NCBI GenBank assembly: GCA_963736055.1
Contig: CAVTNM010000008.1
Location: 1,736,001 to 1,800,000, forward strand
Origin: AC-32 sp963736055
GTDB taxonomy: Bacteria > Actinomycetota > Thermoleophilia > Gaiellales > Gaiellaceae
Direction of reading: 5' to 3'
Length of the DNA: 64,000 nucleotides
The translations under genes were made by a program, and so were the position numbers. Every line of letters begins with the position of its first letter. The stretch's first letter is position 1. This document shows, one piece after another, positions 27,537-35,172 of this stretch. The notes beneath the pieces are model-generated. The model saw nothing but the letters and a program-made list of their open reading frames with translations, was not told the origin of the DNA and made no database searches.

Positions 27537-27688
27537 GTCACCAGGCCGGGCGCAGGGGTTCTCGCCTCAACTTCCGTGTTGACCGAGGCCGTCACCTCCC
27601 AGATCCAGACGACCACGTAGGCGGCGATCAGCGCGACGGTGACGACCGGGAACGTCCTGGTCGGGACGTTGTCCTTGATCGGGAGCAC
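27533..27688 (-). CDS. rhomboid-like N-terminal stub (51 residues)
   Basis: It begins MLPIKDNVPTRTFPVVTVAL, which closely follows the N terminus of rhomboid intramembrane serine proteases (first transmembrane helix VTVALIAAYVVVWIWEV). It then ends after about 20 unrelated residues, with no Ser-His catalytic helices. The GTG start is 12 nt after the argF stop, and its stop overlaps the next ATG. It is either a truncated relic or a small membrane protein derived from a rhomboid start. Confidence 0.55.
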   Translation of the reverse strand: MLPIKDNVPTRTFPVVTVALIAAYVVVWIWEVTASVNTEVEARTPAPGLVT

Positions 27689-27700
27689 GGCGCCGCGAGG

Positions 27701-28633
27701 CTACGGGATGACGAGCGCCATCAGCGCCTTCTGCGCGTGGAGGCGGTTCTCCGCCTGGTCCCACACTGCCGAGTGCGGGCCGTAGAGGACGTTCTCGGTG
27801 ATCTCCTCGCCGTAGTGGGCGGGGAGGCAGTGGAGCACGATCGAGTCGCCGCCGGCCAGCCGCACGAGCCCCTCGTCGATCCCGAACCCGGCCAGGTCGC
27901 CGAGCCTGCGTTCCCGCTCCTCCTCCTGGCCCATGCTCGTCCAGACGTCGGTGTACAGGACGTCGGCGCCTTCCGCCGCCTCACGCGGGTCGTCCGTGAG
28001 GTCGACGGATCCGCCTGCCTCGCGGGCGATCTCGACGACGCGCGGGTCCGGCTCGTAGCCCTTCGGCGTGGCCGCGACGAAGTCCAGCCCGAGCTTGGCG
28101 GCAGCCACCATCAGCGAGGCGCAGACGTTGTTGCCGTCGCCGAGGTAGGCCAGCCGGACGCCTGCGAGCCGGCCGAGGCGCTCGCGAATCGTCATCACGT
28201 CGGCAAGGGCCTGGCAGGGATGCGCGCTGTCGGTCAGGCCGTTGATCACGGGAATCGTCGCGTGGCGAGCGAGCTCTTCGACGTCGTCCTGGGCGAAGGT
28301 GCGGATCATCAGGCCGTCGAGGTAGCGGGAAAGCACGGTGGCGGTGTCCCGCAGCGTCTCGCCGCGGCCGAGCTGCAGGTCGGAGGCGGCGAGGTAGAGC
28401 CCGGTTCCCCCGAGCTGGTAGATCCCGACCTCGAACGAGACGCGGGTCCGCGTGGAAGGCTTCTGGAAGATCATCCCGAGCGTGCGTCCCGGGAGGAGGT
28501 GGTGCTCTTCGCGCCGGGCCTGCCGTTCCTTGAGCTCGTCGGCGAGGTCGAGCGTCGAGAGGAGCTCCTCACCGCTCCAGTCGGCGACTCGTGTGAAATC
28601 GCGTCCCTTCAGGCTCTCGCCGACCGCAGCCAT
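27701..28633 (-). CDS. argF: ornithine carbamoyltransferase
   Basis: A 310-residue cytosolic enzyme that converts ornithine and carbamoyl phosphate to citrulline. The carbamoyl-phosphate site STRTRVSFE (about residue 60) and HPCQALAD (about 140) and the ornithine site HCLPAHYGEE (about 275) are intact. The length is typical for the family. No other arginine-pathway gene is adjacent, which is unusual for actinobacteria. A carbamate kinase lies 6 kb away and could share carbamoyl phosphate. The ATG lies 10 nt after a TAGCAT box. Confidence 0.92.
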   Translation of the reverse strand: MAAVGESLKGRDFTRVADWSGEELLSTLDLADELKERQARREEHHLLPGRTLGMIFQKPSTRTRVSFEVGIYQLGGTGLYLAASDLQLGRGETLRDTATVLSRYLDGLMIRTFAQDDVEELARHATIPVINGLTDSAHPCQALADVMTIRERLGRLAGVRLAYLGDGNNVCASLMVAAAKLGLDFVAATPKGYEPDPRVVEIAREAGGSVDLTDDPREAAEGADVLYTDVWTSMGQEEERERRLGDLAGFGIDEGLVRLAGGDSIVLHCLPAHYGEEITENVLYGPHSAVWDQAENRLHAQKALMALVIP

Positions 28634-28653
28634 GCGGCCTCGGATGCTACTGG

Positions 28654-29268
28654 TTAGGTTCGCAACGACTCTTCGAGGCCGGCCTGGGCGAGCAGGTCGC
28701 GTAAGCGGTTCAGCCCGGTGAACATCCTGCTCTTGATCGTCCCGAGCGGCTGCCCGAGCCGTTCGGCGAGCTCGGTCTGCGTCAGCCCGCCGTAGTAGCC
28801 GAGCTCCAGTGCCTCACGCTGCTCCGGCGGCAGCCGCTTGAGGGCGTCCTGGACGGCGCGGCGCTGGAAGTCCAGGGTCGCGTCTTCCTCCACGGTCGTC
28901 TTGGCCGTCGGCTCGGGTGCGCTCTCGAGCGGCTCGCCGCGGCGGCGGTCCTCCCGCCGAACGAGGTCGACGGAGCGGCGGTGCACGAGCGTCAGGATCC
29001 AGGTGCTCGCCTTGGCGCGCTCCGCGAGGAAGCGGTCGGCGGAGCGCCAGATCCCGAGGAACGCCTCCTGCACCGCGTCCTGAGCCAGCGCTTCGTCGCG
29101 GAGGATCCTCAGAGCGAGGCCGTAGGCGACGCGCCCGAAGCGGTCGTACAGCTCGGCCAGCGCCTGCTCGTCGGAGCCGGCGACCAGCGAGAGCAGCGCT
29201 TCGTCGGAGACGTGCGCGAGCTCGCGCGACGACGCTGCCGGCGGCGGGGTCGTCATCAGCGCTGTCAC
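28654..29268 (-). CDS. ECF RNA polymerase sigma factor (SigK-like)
   Basis: A 204-residue sigma factor. Region 2 (AELYDRFGRVAYGLALRILRDEALAQDAVQEAFLGIWRSADRF) spans about residues 30-75 and region 4 (LKRLPPEQREALELGYYGGLTQTELAERLGQPLGTIKSRMFTGLNRLRDLL) about 140-190. The GTG at 29268 overlaps the TGA of the upstream anti-sigma gene. The cognate regulator is encoded upstream, the reverse of the usual sigma-then-anti-sigma order. In the raw sequence the two read as one ORF because of a frameshift. Confidence 0.87.
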   Translation of the reverse strand: MTALMTTPPPAASSRELAHVSDEALLSLVAGSDEQALAELYDRFGRVAYGLALRILRDEALAQDAVQEAFLGIWRSADRFLAERAKASTWILTLVHRRSVDLVRREDRRRGEPLESAPEPTAKTTVEEDATLDFQRRAVQDALKRLPPEQREALELGYYGGLTQTELAERLGQPLGTIKSRMFTGLNRLRDLLAQAGLEESLRT

Positions 29269-29940
29269 GACACCGCCTCGCTCGCCGCGAGTGGCTTCTG
29301 CGTCGGATGCTCGACGCCCGCCGGCGGGCTCGAGCGTGACCGCGACGACCGAGCCGCGGGGGACCTGCCGGTCGACCTTGACCACCGTGGTGCCGTCCCC
29401 TGCGCGGAAGGTTCCCGCCGGGGTGGCCTTGTTGCCCTGGATCACCCAGGCCTCGTACGTCTTGCCCGACGGCGCCGGGGACAGGCGCAACGCGAGCGCC
29501 GCATCGCCGTTGGGCGCCACTGCGACGGCGCCCCGGTCGCCCATCGAGACCAGCCTGGCGCCGGGCTGCGAAAGCACGTTCGCGATCGGGTCGCTCTCGC
29601 TGCCACGGGTGGCCGTCCAGACGCCGAGACCGATCGCCACGGCCGCGGCGATGCCGGCGGCGGCAGCTAGCGGCGCAGTCCAGTTGCGCCGCCGGGCCGG
29701 GAGCGAGGCGACGTTCTCTCGCTCGACCCGCGCCTGGGCGAGGATTCGCTCCTTCAGCTCGGGCGGCGGCACCGGCCCGGCTGCGCCGTAGGCCATTCCG
29801 GACGCGCCTTCCCTCAAACGGGCCAGCTCCCGGCGGCACCGTTCGCAGACGGCGAGATGCTCCTCGAAGGTGCGCCCTTCGTCGTCGTCGAGCGCGTGGA
29901 GCGCGTAGGGCGCCACGAGCGAATGTGGGTCCGCTGCCAT
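29265..29940 (-). CDS. anti-sigma factor RskA-like, one frameshift
   Basis: About 224 residues after repair. An N-terminal zinc-finger anti-sigma domain carries His and Cys ligands (HLAVCERCRREL, about residues 29-40). A transmembrane helix follows at about 90-112 and then an extracytoplasmic RskA-type domain (GKTYEAWVIQ, GSVVAVTLEPAGG). One extra base in the CCC at 29317-29319 (GGG in the gene sense) hides the real end VEHPTQKPLAASEAVS and TGA. It should hold the downstream sigma factor at the membrane and release it by proteolysis. Confidence 0.82.
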
Positions 29941-29946
29941 CTAGAA

Positions 29947-29952
29947 ATAGTA
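29947..29952 (-). promoter_or_regulatory. -10 element of leaderless promoter (anti-sigma gene)
   Basis: TACTAT on the minus strand stands exactly 6 nt before the ATG at 29940. Confidence 0.5.
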
Positions 29953-29990
29953 CGTCGCGGCTTCGAGGGCTCCGTGTGGCTCGAGCACCG

Positions 29991-31334
29991 TCAGCTCACC
30001 TTCGGGACGGCGTGCACGGTCATCGCGAGACCCGCGGCGAGGATGACGAGGGCGCTCGCGGCGGGGAGGAGACGGATCAACCGTCCCTCGAAGCTCAGGC
30101 GCCGAAAGACGCGGCGTGCGAGGACGGCAACGAGCCCGATGCCCGTGATGCTGAGGGCGAGCCCCGCGCTGAACGCGAGGATCAATACGAGGCCGAAGGC
30201 GACCCGGTGGAGCGAGATCGCCGCCAGCAGGACGACGAGCGCCGAGGGGCAGGGAAGGAGCCCTCCCGAGACGCCGACCGCCAGGAGGGAGCGGAAGGTC
30301 GGCCCGGCGTCGGCGCCTGCTCCCTGCGCCGGCGCGTGGTCGTGGTGATGGTGGTGATGATGATGGTCGTGTCCGTGGGTATGGGCGCGCCGGTGCCGCC
30401 AGCGGGCCCAGAAAACCGAGGCGCCGATCCCGACCACGAGCAGGCCCGAGACGAGGTTCAGCCACGGGTAGAGGCGATCGGGGACGACGAACTGGGAGAG
30501 CGCGAGCGTCACGAGACCGAGGGCGAAGACGCCGATCGTGTGCGTGATCGTGACGATCAGGCCGAGCAGCGCAGCATGCCGCGGAGTGCCGCGCTGCCCG
30601 ACGAGATATGCGGTCACGATCGTCTTGCCGTGACCTGGGGAGAGAGCGTGAGCCGCGCCCCAGAAGAGCGCGGCGGCGAGCGAGGCCAGGATGACCAGGG
30701 CGCTGAGGTGCGAGCGGCCGACGAGCGACGCGAAGCCGGCGTCGGCGACCCGGTCCGGGGCCTCCAGGCTCTTGCCCGTCGAGAGGGACGGGACGACGTC
30801 CGGTCCCCCGCCTGGTTCGAGGGACGTCGTGATCGACGTCGTGTCGAGCGGGCTCTGCAGGAGGTTCTTCGGGTAGGCGCGGAGCTCGTCGCTCGTGCTG
30901 GGCGTGTCGGCGCCGACGACGATCTCCTTCCATCCGATCCGGTCCGTATAGTTGTTGTCGTGATAGGCAACAGAGACCCGCCCGTGGAGCACCGGCCCTG
31001 CGAGGACGACTTCCAGCCGTGTCGTGTGGAGGCCGCCGGCTCCGAGCGGATGCGCCAGCTCGCTCCGCACCGGGACCAGCTTCGCGCGCTGCCCGTCGAC
31101 GACGAGGTGAGCGTTCCGCGCGATCCGCCTCGCGTAGGCGTGCACGTCGATGCGACCTGCCTGGAACGTCGGGATCTCGGCCATGTCCAGCACGTAGCGG
31201 ACGTAGACGCGAGGCCCTGACGCTTCGATTCGGCTGAAGCGGTTGATCGTGAAATTGCCGAGCGGGTGCGCCGCAGCGAGCGCCGGGAGCGCGAGCGCTG
31301 CGCCTGCCACGGCGAGGAGCACGAGCCGCCTCAA
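29991..31334 (-). CDS. nickel/cobalt transporter of the NicO/RcnA type
   Basis: A 447-residue membrane protein. After a signal-like segment there is an extracytoplasmic domain of about 170 residues beginning HPLGNFTINRFS. The C-terminal half has six or more helices with the family motif HALSPGHGKTIVTAYLVG and a cytoplasmic His-rich loop (HTHGHDHHHHHHHHDH) that would bind Ni or Co, followed by GGLLPCPSALVVLL. The likely start is a TTG at 31334 overlapping the TPR gene stop in a TTGA junction. It could act as an importer or exporter. Confidence 0.82.
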   Translation of the reverse strand: MRRLVLLAVAGAALALPALAAAHPLGNFTINRFSRIEASGPRVYVRYVLDMAEIPTFQAGRIDVHAYARRIARNAHLVVDGQRAKLVPVRSELAHPLGAGGLHTTRLEVVLAGPVLHGRVSVAYHDNNYTDRIGWKEIVVGADTPSTSDELRAYPKNLLQSPLDTTSITTSLEPGGGPDVVPSLSTGKSLEAPDRVADAGFASLVGRSHLSALVILASLAAALFWGAAHALSPGHGKTIVTAYLVGQRGTPRHAALLGLIVTITHTIGVFALGLVTLALSQFVVPDRLYPWLNLVSGLLVVGIGASVFWARWRHRRAHTHGHDHHHHHHHHDHAPAQGAGADAGPTFRSLLAVGVSGGLLPCPSALVVLLAAISLHRVAFGLVLILAFSAGLALSITGIGLVAVLARRVFRRLSFEGRLIRLLPAASALVILAAGLAMTVHAVPKVS

Positions 31335-32650
31335 CGGAGAGCCTTCCTCGCGACGGGCGCCCACAAGATCGAGAAGTGCGGGTTGAGTGCCAGTGCCCGG
31401 CGCAGGAACGTGTCACCCACCGTTCGGTTGCCGAGGCAGCGCTCGATCATCCCGCGGTGGAAGAGCTTGAGCGCGTCGAGCGTGCCGAGGCGCAGTGCGC
31501 GCCGCGAGTAACGGGCGGCTTCGACGCAACGCCCGTTCCGGGCGAGCGCCCAGGCGAGCACGTCGTCGCCGTCGATGCTCGGGCGATCCACCCGGGCCAG
31601 GCGCGCCAACGAGAGCGCATGGTGCAAGCGGACGCCGTGGTCGACGTCGAAGAGCGCCGTCTCGAGGTCGGTCTTGACGCCGTTCGCCACGAGCAGCCGC
31701 TGGATCACGCCGATCAGTGCGTACTGCCTCTGTGCCCGGGCGCGCTGCCCGTGCGAGGCGTAGAGGTCGCCGAGCAACGCGACGAACTGCGGCAGCGGGA
31801 TGGCGTCGATTGCCCGCGTCTCCAGCGCAATCGCGTGGGCGGTCCTTCCCCGCGCGGCTTCGACCTGCGCCAGGGCGTCGAACGCGTAGGCGTAGCCCGG
31901 GAAGGCGGCCAGCGCCATGCGGTACTGGTCGGCCGCCGGCGAGAGTTGGCCCATCGACCAGTAGAGCTTGCCGAGCTGGACGCGCGCCCAGGCCGTGGCT
32001 TCGGGCTGATTCGCCGCGGCCTCCACTGACAGCCGCATGGCTGAAATCGCGTCCTTTGGCCGTCCGAGCAGCTCGCGCGCGTACGAAACGCGCGCGTAGG
32101 CGGCCAGGCTCGGCTTCGACTGCGCCATCGTGTCGAAGGCGCGGAAGGCTTCGTCGTAGCGGCCGAGCTCGATCAGTGCGTCACCGATCACGCCGTAGGT
32201 GCGTGCCGTCCCGGGCGCGAGCCGAAGGGCACGCCGGCCGAGAGCCAGCGCTTCCCGGAAGCGGTGCCTGGAGAGCGCGAGCGACCCGAGGCCGCCGACG
32301 GCAACCGCGTCCTCGGGAGCAAGGCGCTCCGCCCGCCGCAGCGCGCGCTCCGAGCGGGGGTAGTAGGTCGGGTCGCCGGTCTCGCGAGCCCGTTGCTGGT
32401 ACGCGAGGCCGAGCAGCGCCCACCCTTGTCCGTCGCGCGAGTTCTCGCGCAGCCGCTGCTGCAGCTGCGAGATGAGCCCGGCAGTGTCGCCGACCGCCAG
32501 GCCGACGTCCGGACGGGCTCGCGCCGCCCCTGCCGGCGAGGCAGCCTGGGCGGTGGGAGAGTGCGAGCCTCGGAGCGCGCCCCCGAGCAGGGTGACGGTG
32601 GCGGCGAGCGCCGCCACCGTCACCAGCACGATCAGCCGCGATCGCTTCAC
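31331..32650 (-). CDS. TPR-repeat membrane-anchored protein
   Basis: A 439-residue protein with an N-terminal signal or anchor helix (LIVLVTVAALAATVTLLGGAL) and then about eight TPR-like helix pairs with A/G/Y spacing (for example AVAVGGLGSLALSRHRFREALALGRRALRLAP). It is exported or anchored and probably a scaffold. The GTG overlaps the DUF4331 stop and its own stop overlaps the NicO start, so the three are one translational unit. Confidence 0.8.
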   Translation of the reverse strand: MKRSRLIVLVTVAALAATVTLLGGALRGSHSPTAQAASPAGAARARPDVGLAVGDTAGLISQLQQRLRENSRDGQGWALLGLAYQQRARETGDPTYYPRSERALRRAERLAPEDAVAVGGLGSLALSRHRFREALALGRRALRLAPGTARTYGVIGDALIELGRYDEAFRAFDTMAQSKPSLAAYARVSYARELLGRPKDAISAMRLSVEAAANQPEATAWARVQLGKLYWSMGQLSPAADQYRMALAAFPGYAYAFDALAQVEAARGRTAHAIALETRAIDAIPLPQFVALLGDLYASHGQRARAQRQYALIGVIQRLLVANGVKTDLETALFDVDHGVRLHHALSLARLARVDRPSIDGDDVLAWALARNGRCVEAARYSRRALRLGTLDALKLFHRGMIERCLGNRTVGDTFLRRALALNPHFSILWAPVARKALR

Positions 32651-34011
32651 GGGTTCTGGTGCACCCGGTTGCGGCCGTCCCACGGAGATGCCTCGAACGG
32701 GAACATGTTCGGAAGCACCTTGTCGTTGGCACTGACGTTGTCACCCGCGCCTGCGAAGGCCGGGCCTCCCACGACCTGGATGGCCGTGTCGGTCACGTCA
32801 TCCGAGGGCTTGCGGCCGTTCGGCCACGAAGCGCCCGGGGCCGAGTTGAGATCGAGCCGCAGCAGCTCGGAGAACCGCTTGTCGTTCGGGCCGTACTTGA
32901 GCAGGGCGTTCTCGAGGTCGTGCCGGGGGGTGCTGGGCACCGTTGCTCCGAACACGATCGAGAGCGCCAGGGCGAACCGTGGGTTCTCGTAGTAGTCGAG
33001 GAACCTGTTCTCCTGCTCAGGCTCGAGCGAGTTCCAGCGATCCTTGTCCTTCGTGCCGATGATCAGCTCGTTGACGAGCGGGTTGGCGAGCCGCTGTACC
33101 TGCACGAACTGCGACGAGTGCCGGTGGCCGTGCCAGGAACCGGTGCCGCCGCGCACGGTGACGCGGGGCCGGCTCGTCGACGCGTAGGCACCGAGCTTCG
33201 AGTACGCGGTCAGGCCCGGAGCCCGGTGATCCTTGGTCAGCAGGCTGGCCGGAACCTGGAGCGCAATCGTGTTGACGTTGAACCCGGAGAGCATGTCCGT
33301 CCCCGGTGAGCGCAGGTTGAGCGTGTCGAACGCAGCGCCCAGGTCGATGAAGAACGGGTCGTCGCGCTGACCTGCGAAGACCTTGATCCCGCCGCCGAGG
33401 TCGTACATGCCCTGGGCGGCTAGGGCGTCGTAGTTCGGCATCGTGCGCGGGCCGACGTCGGACGGCACCACGATCTTGTCCGACATGGGCGAGACCAGCG
33501 TGCGCTTGCCGTTCTTGATCATCGTGATCGTGTAGTGCTGGCGCATTCCCAGCCCCTCGGACCCGGGACCGTTGAGCGCGGTGATCGGCGGAAGCGCGAC
33601 GTACGAAAGCGGTAGGCCGGCGTCCTTCACGATCCCACGGAGCTCGTTGGTGAACCGGAACTCGAACTCGATGTCGTCCGCCTTCCCGTCAGTGTTGTTG
33701 TCGACGTGGAAGGTGTAGGCGACGCTCGGATCGAAGTTGTAGTAATTGGGCCCGGCGCTGGGCTCCTCGCCCGGGATCACGTCCATGATCAGGTCGACCT
33801 TGTCGGCCTGGCCAGGTTCGGTGCTGCGGAACATGAAGAAGTCCGTGATGTCCGCCGGCGGGTCATTCGCGATCAGCGGAGCCTCGCGGTGGCTCGCCGC
33901 ATCGGCGGGCGACGGGCCCGGCCCGAGGCGGAGCATGAGCAGCGCGAGCGCCGCGCTGAGCAACACCAACGCGATCACCCCGATCCTCCGCCTCCCTAGG
34001 ACAGCCGTCAT
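32647..34011 (-). CDS. DUF4331 family secreted protein
   Basis: A 454-residue protein with a signal segment and the mature start SHREAPLIANDPPADITDFFMFRS, the hallmark of DUF4331, a beta-rich secreted family of unknown function. Further family features are NYYNFDPSVAYTFHVDNN and the C-terminal NDKVLPNMFPFEASPWDGRN. AGGAGG stands 5 nt before the ATG at 34011. As first gene of an operon with a TPR protein and a NicO transporter, a periplasmic or surface metal-handling role is a reasonable guess. Confidence 0.85.
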   Translation of the reverse strand: MTAVLGRRRIGVIALVLLSAALALLMLRLGPGPSPADAASHREAPLIANDPPADITDFFMFRSTEPGQADKVDLIMDVIPGEEPSAGPNYYNFDPSVAYTFHVDNNTDGKADDIEFEFRFTNELRGIVKDAGLPLSYVALPPITALNGPGSEGLGMRQHYTITMIKNGKRTLVSPMSDKIVVPSDVGPRTMPNYDALAAQGMYDLGGGIKVFAGQRDDPFFIDLGAAFDTLNLRSPGTDMLSGFNVNTIALQVPASLLTKDHRAPGLTAYSKLGAYASTSRPRVTVRGGTGSWHGHRHSSQFVQVQRLANPLVNELIIGTKDKDRWNSLEPEQENRFLDYYENPRFALALSIVFGATVPSTPRHDLENALLKYGPNDKRFSELLRLDLNSAPGASWPNGRKPSDDVTDTAIQVVGGPAFAGAGDNVSANDKVLPNMFPFEASPWDGRNRVHQNP

Positions 34012-34085
34012 GGCTGCCTCCTTTCCTCCCTCTCGGGTAGCTCGTTTGACGCGCCTGATTCGCGCGCGGGCGGGGTTCGGTTCGC

Positions 34086-34994
34086 CTAGGGCTTGATGCG
34101 GGTGCCGGCGCTGCCGGCCAGCGCCTGGGCAAGCGCGGCCGGAGACGTGATCAGCGCCTCGCAACCCGTGGCGCGGGCGAAGTCCACGCCCGCCTCCACC
34201 TTGGGCCTGATCGAGCCCGCGGCGAGGTCGGGAAGGAGAGCCTCCGCGTCCGCGGCGCTCAGCTCGCGCAGCTCCTCCTGCGATTCCGTGCCGAAGTTCG
34301 CGTAGACCGCGGGCACCTCGGTGAGGATCACGAGCCGATCGGCCTCGAGGTCGCGTGCCAGCAGCGCCGAGGCGCGGTCCTTGTCGATCACGGCGTCCAC
34401 GCCTGCGAGGCGGGTGCCCGTCCGCGTAGCGGGGATTCCGCCTCCGCCGCAGGCGATGACGATCGCGCCCGAGTCGAGCAGCGCCCGGATGGCTCCGAGC
34501 TCCACGACCTCGAGCGGCCTCGGGGAGGGCACGACCCGCCTCCAGCCGCGGCCGGCGTCGTGGACGATCTGCCAACCACGATCACGCTCGAGCTCGCGGG
34601 CCCGCTCCTCCGCGTAGAAGGGCCCGACCGGCTTGGTGGGCTCCCGGAAAGCCGGGTCGTCCTCCGCGACGAGCACGTGCGTCAGTAGACACGCGACCGG
34701 CCTGTGCGCCACCGGCTGAAGCTCGCTCTCGATCAGGGCGCCGATCTCGGCCTGTGTCTGCGCCACCGCGAGGTAGAGCGGCAGCGGCGGTGCCTCGTCG
34801 GCTGCGCGCTCGTGGCGGAGGAGCTCGTTGCCGACCTGCGGCCCGTTCCCGTGGGTGATCACGAGCCGGCGCTCGTCCAGCAGCGGCCGGAGCGCCGCGC
34901 AAGCCTCGTGCAGGTTCGCGCGCTGCTCGGCGGCGGTGCCGCGCTCGCCGGGCCGCATGAGCGCGTTCCCGCCGAGGGCGACGACCGCGGTCAC
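34086..34994 (-). CDS. arcC: carbamate kinase
   Basis: A 302-residue amino-acid-kinase-family enzyme that interconverts carbamoyl phosphate plus ADP and carbamate plus ATP. The motifs VVALGGNALMRPGE, THGNGPQVGNE, CGGGGIP and DKDRASALLA are intact. The GTG at 34994 was chosen because homologous sequence starts at VTAVVALGGNA; the ORF is open further upstream through the palindromic repeats. A cyclic-2,3-diphosphoglycerate-synthetase-like gene precedes it. Confidence 0.9.
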   Translation of the reverse strand: MTAVVALGGNALMRPGERGTAAEQRANLHEACAALRPLLDERRLVITHGNGPQVGNELLRHERAADEAPPLPLYLAVAQTQAEIGALIESELQPVAHRPVACLLTHVLVAEDDPAFREPTKPVGPFYAEERARELERDRGWQIVHDAGRGWRRVVPSPRPLEVVELGAIRALLDSGAIVIACGGGGIPATRTGTRLAGVDAVIDKDRASALLARDLEADRLVILTEVPAVYANFGTESQEELRELSAADAEALLPDLAAGSIRPKVEAGVDFARATGCEALITSPAALAQALAGSAGTRIKP

Positions 34995-35012
34995 AGCGAC
35001 GTCGCTTCCGAT

Positions 35013-35161
35013 GTCGCTTTCAGGCCGAGCCGGCTTTGCCGGCTCGGCCGTCTGCGCCGCTGACCGGGTGCGCGCGAATCTCCCACTGCGGTCATAAACC
35101 ACGTCGCTTGCGGGCCGAGCCGGCTCGGCCGTCTGCGCCGCTGACCGGGTGCGCCCGAATC
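35013..35161. repeat. two tandem palindrome-bearing repeats
   Basis: Two units with an 81-bp period. An identical 34-nt block lies at 35040-35073 and 35121-35154. Each unit starts GTCGCTT and carries a palindrome: GCCGAGCCGGC-ttt-GCCGGCTCGGC at 35024-35048 and GCCGAGCCGGCTCGGC at 35114-35129. They lie between two genes and would form strong hairpins in transcripts. Confidence 0.8.
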
Positions 35162-35172
35162 GACGCTTGCGC

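Noticed and set aside
27300..28657. plus-strand ORF of 391 codons across argF
   Set aside because: Antisense shadow of argF.
28654..29940. natural fusion of anti-sigma and sigma factor
   Set aside because: One-base repair restores a normal RskA C terminus, a stop and an overlapping GTG start.
30611..31260. plus-strand ORFs over the NicO gene
   Set aside because: Shadow frames; the minus strand has transport motifs.
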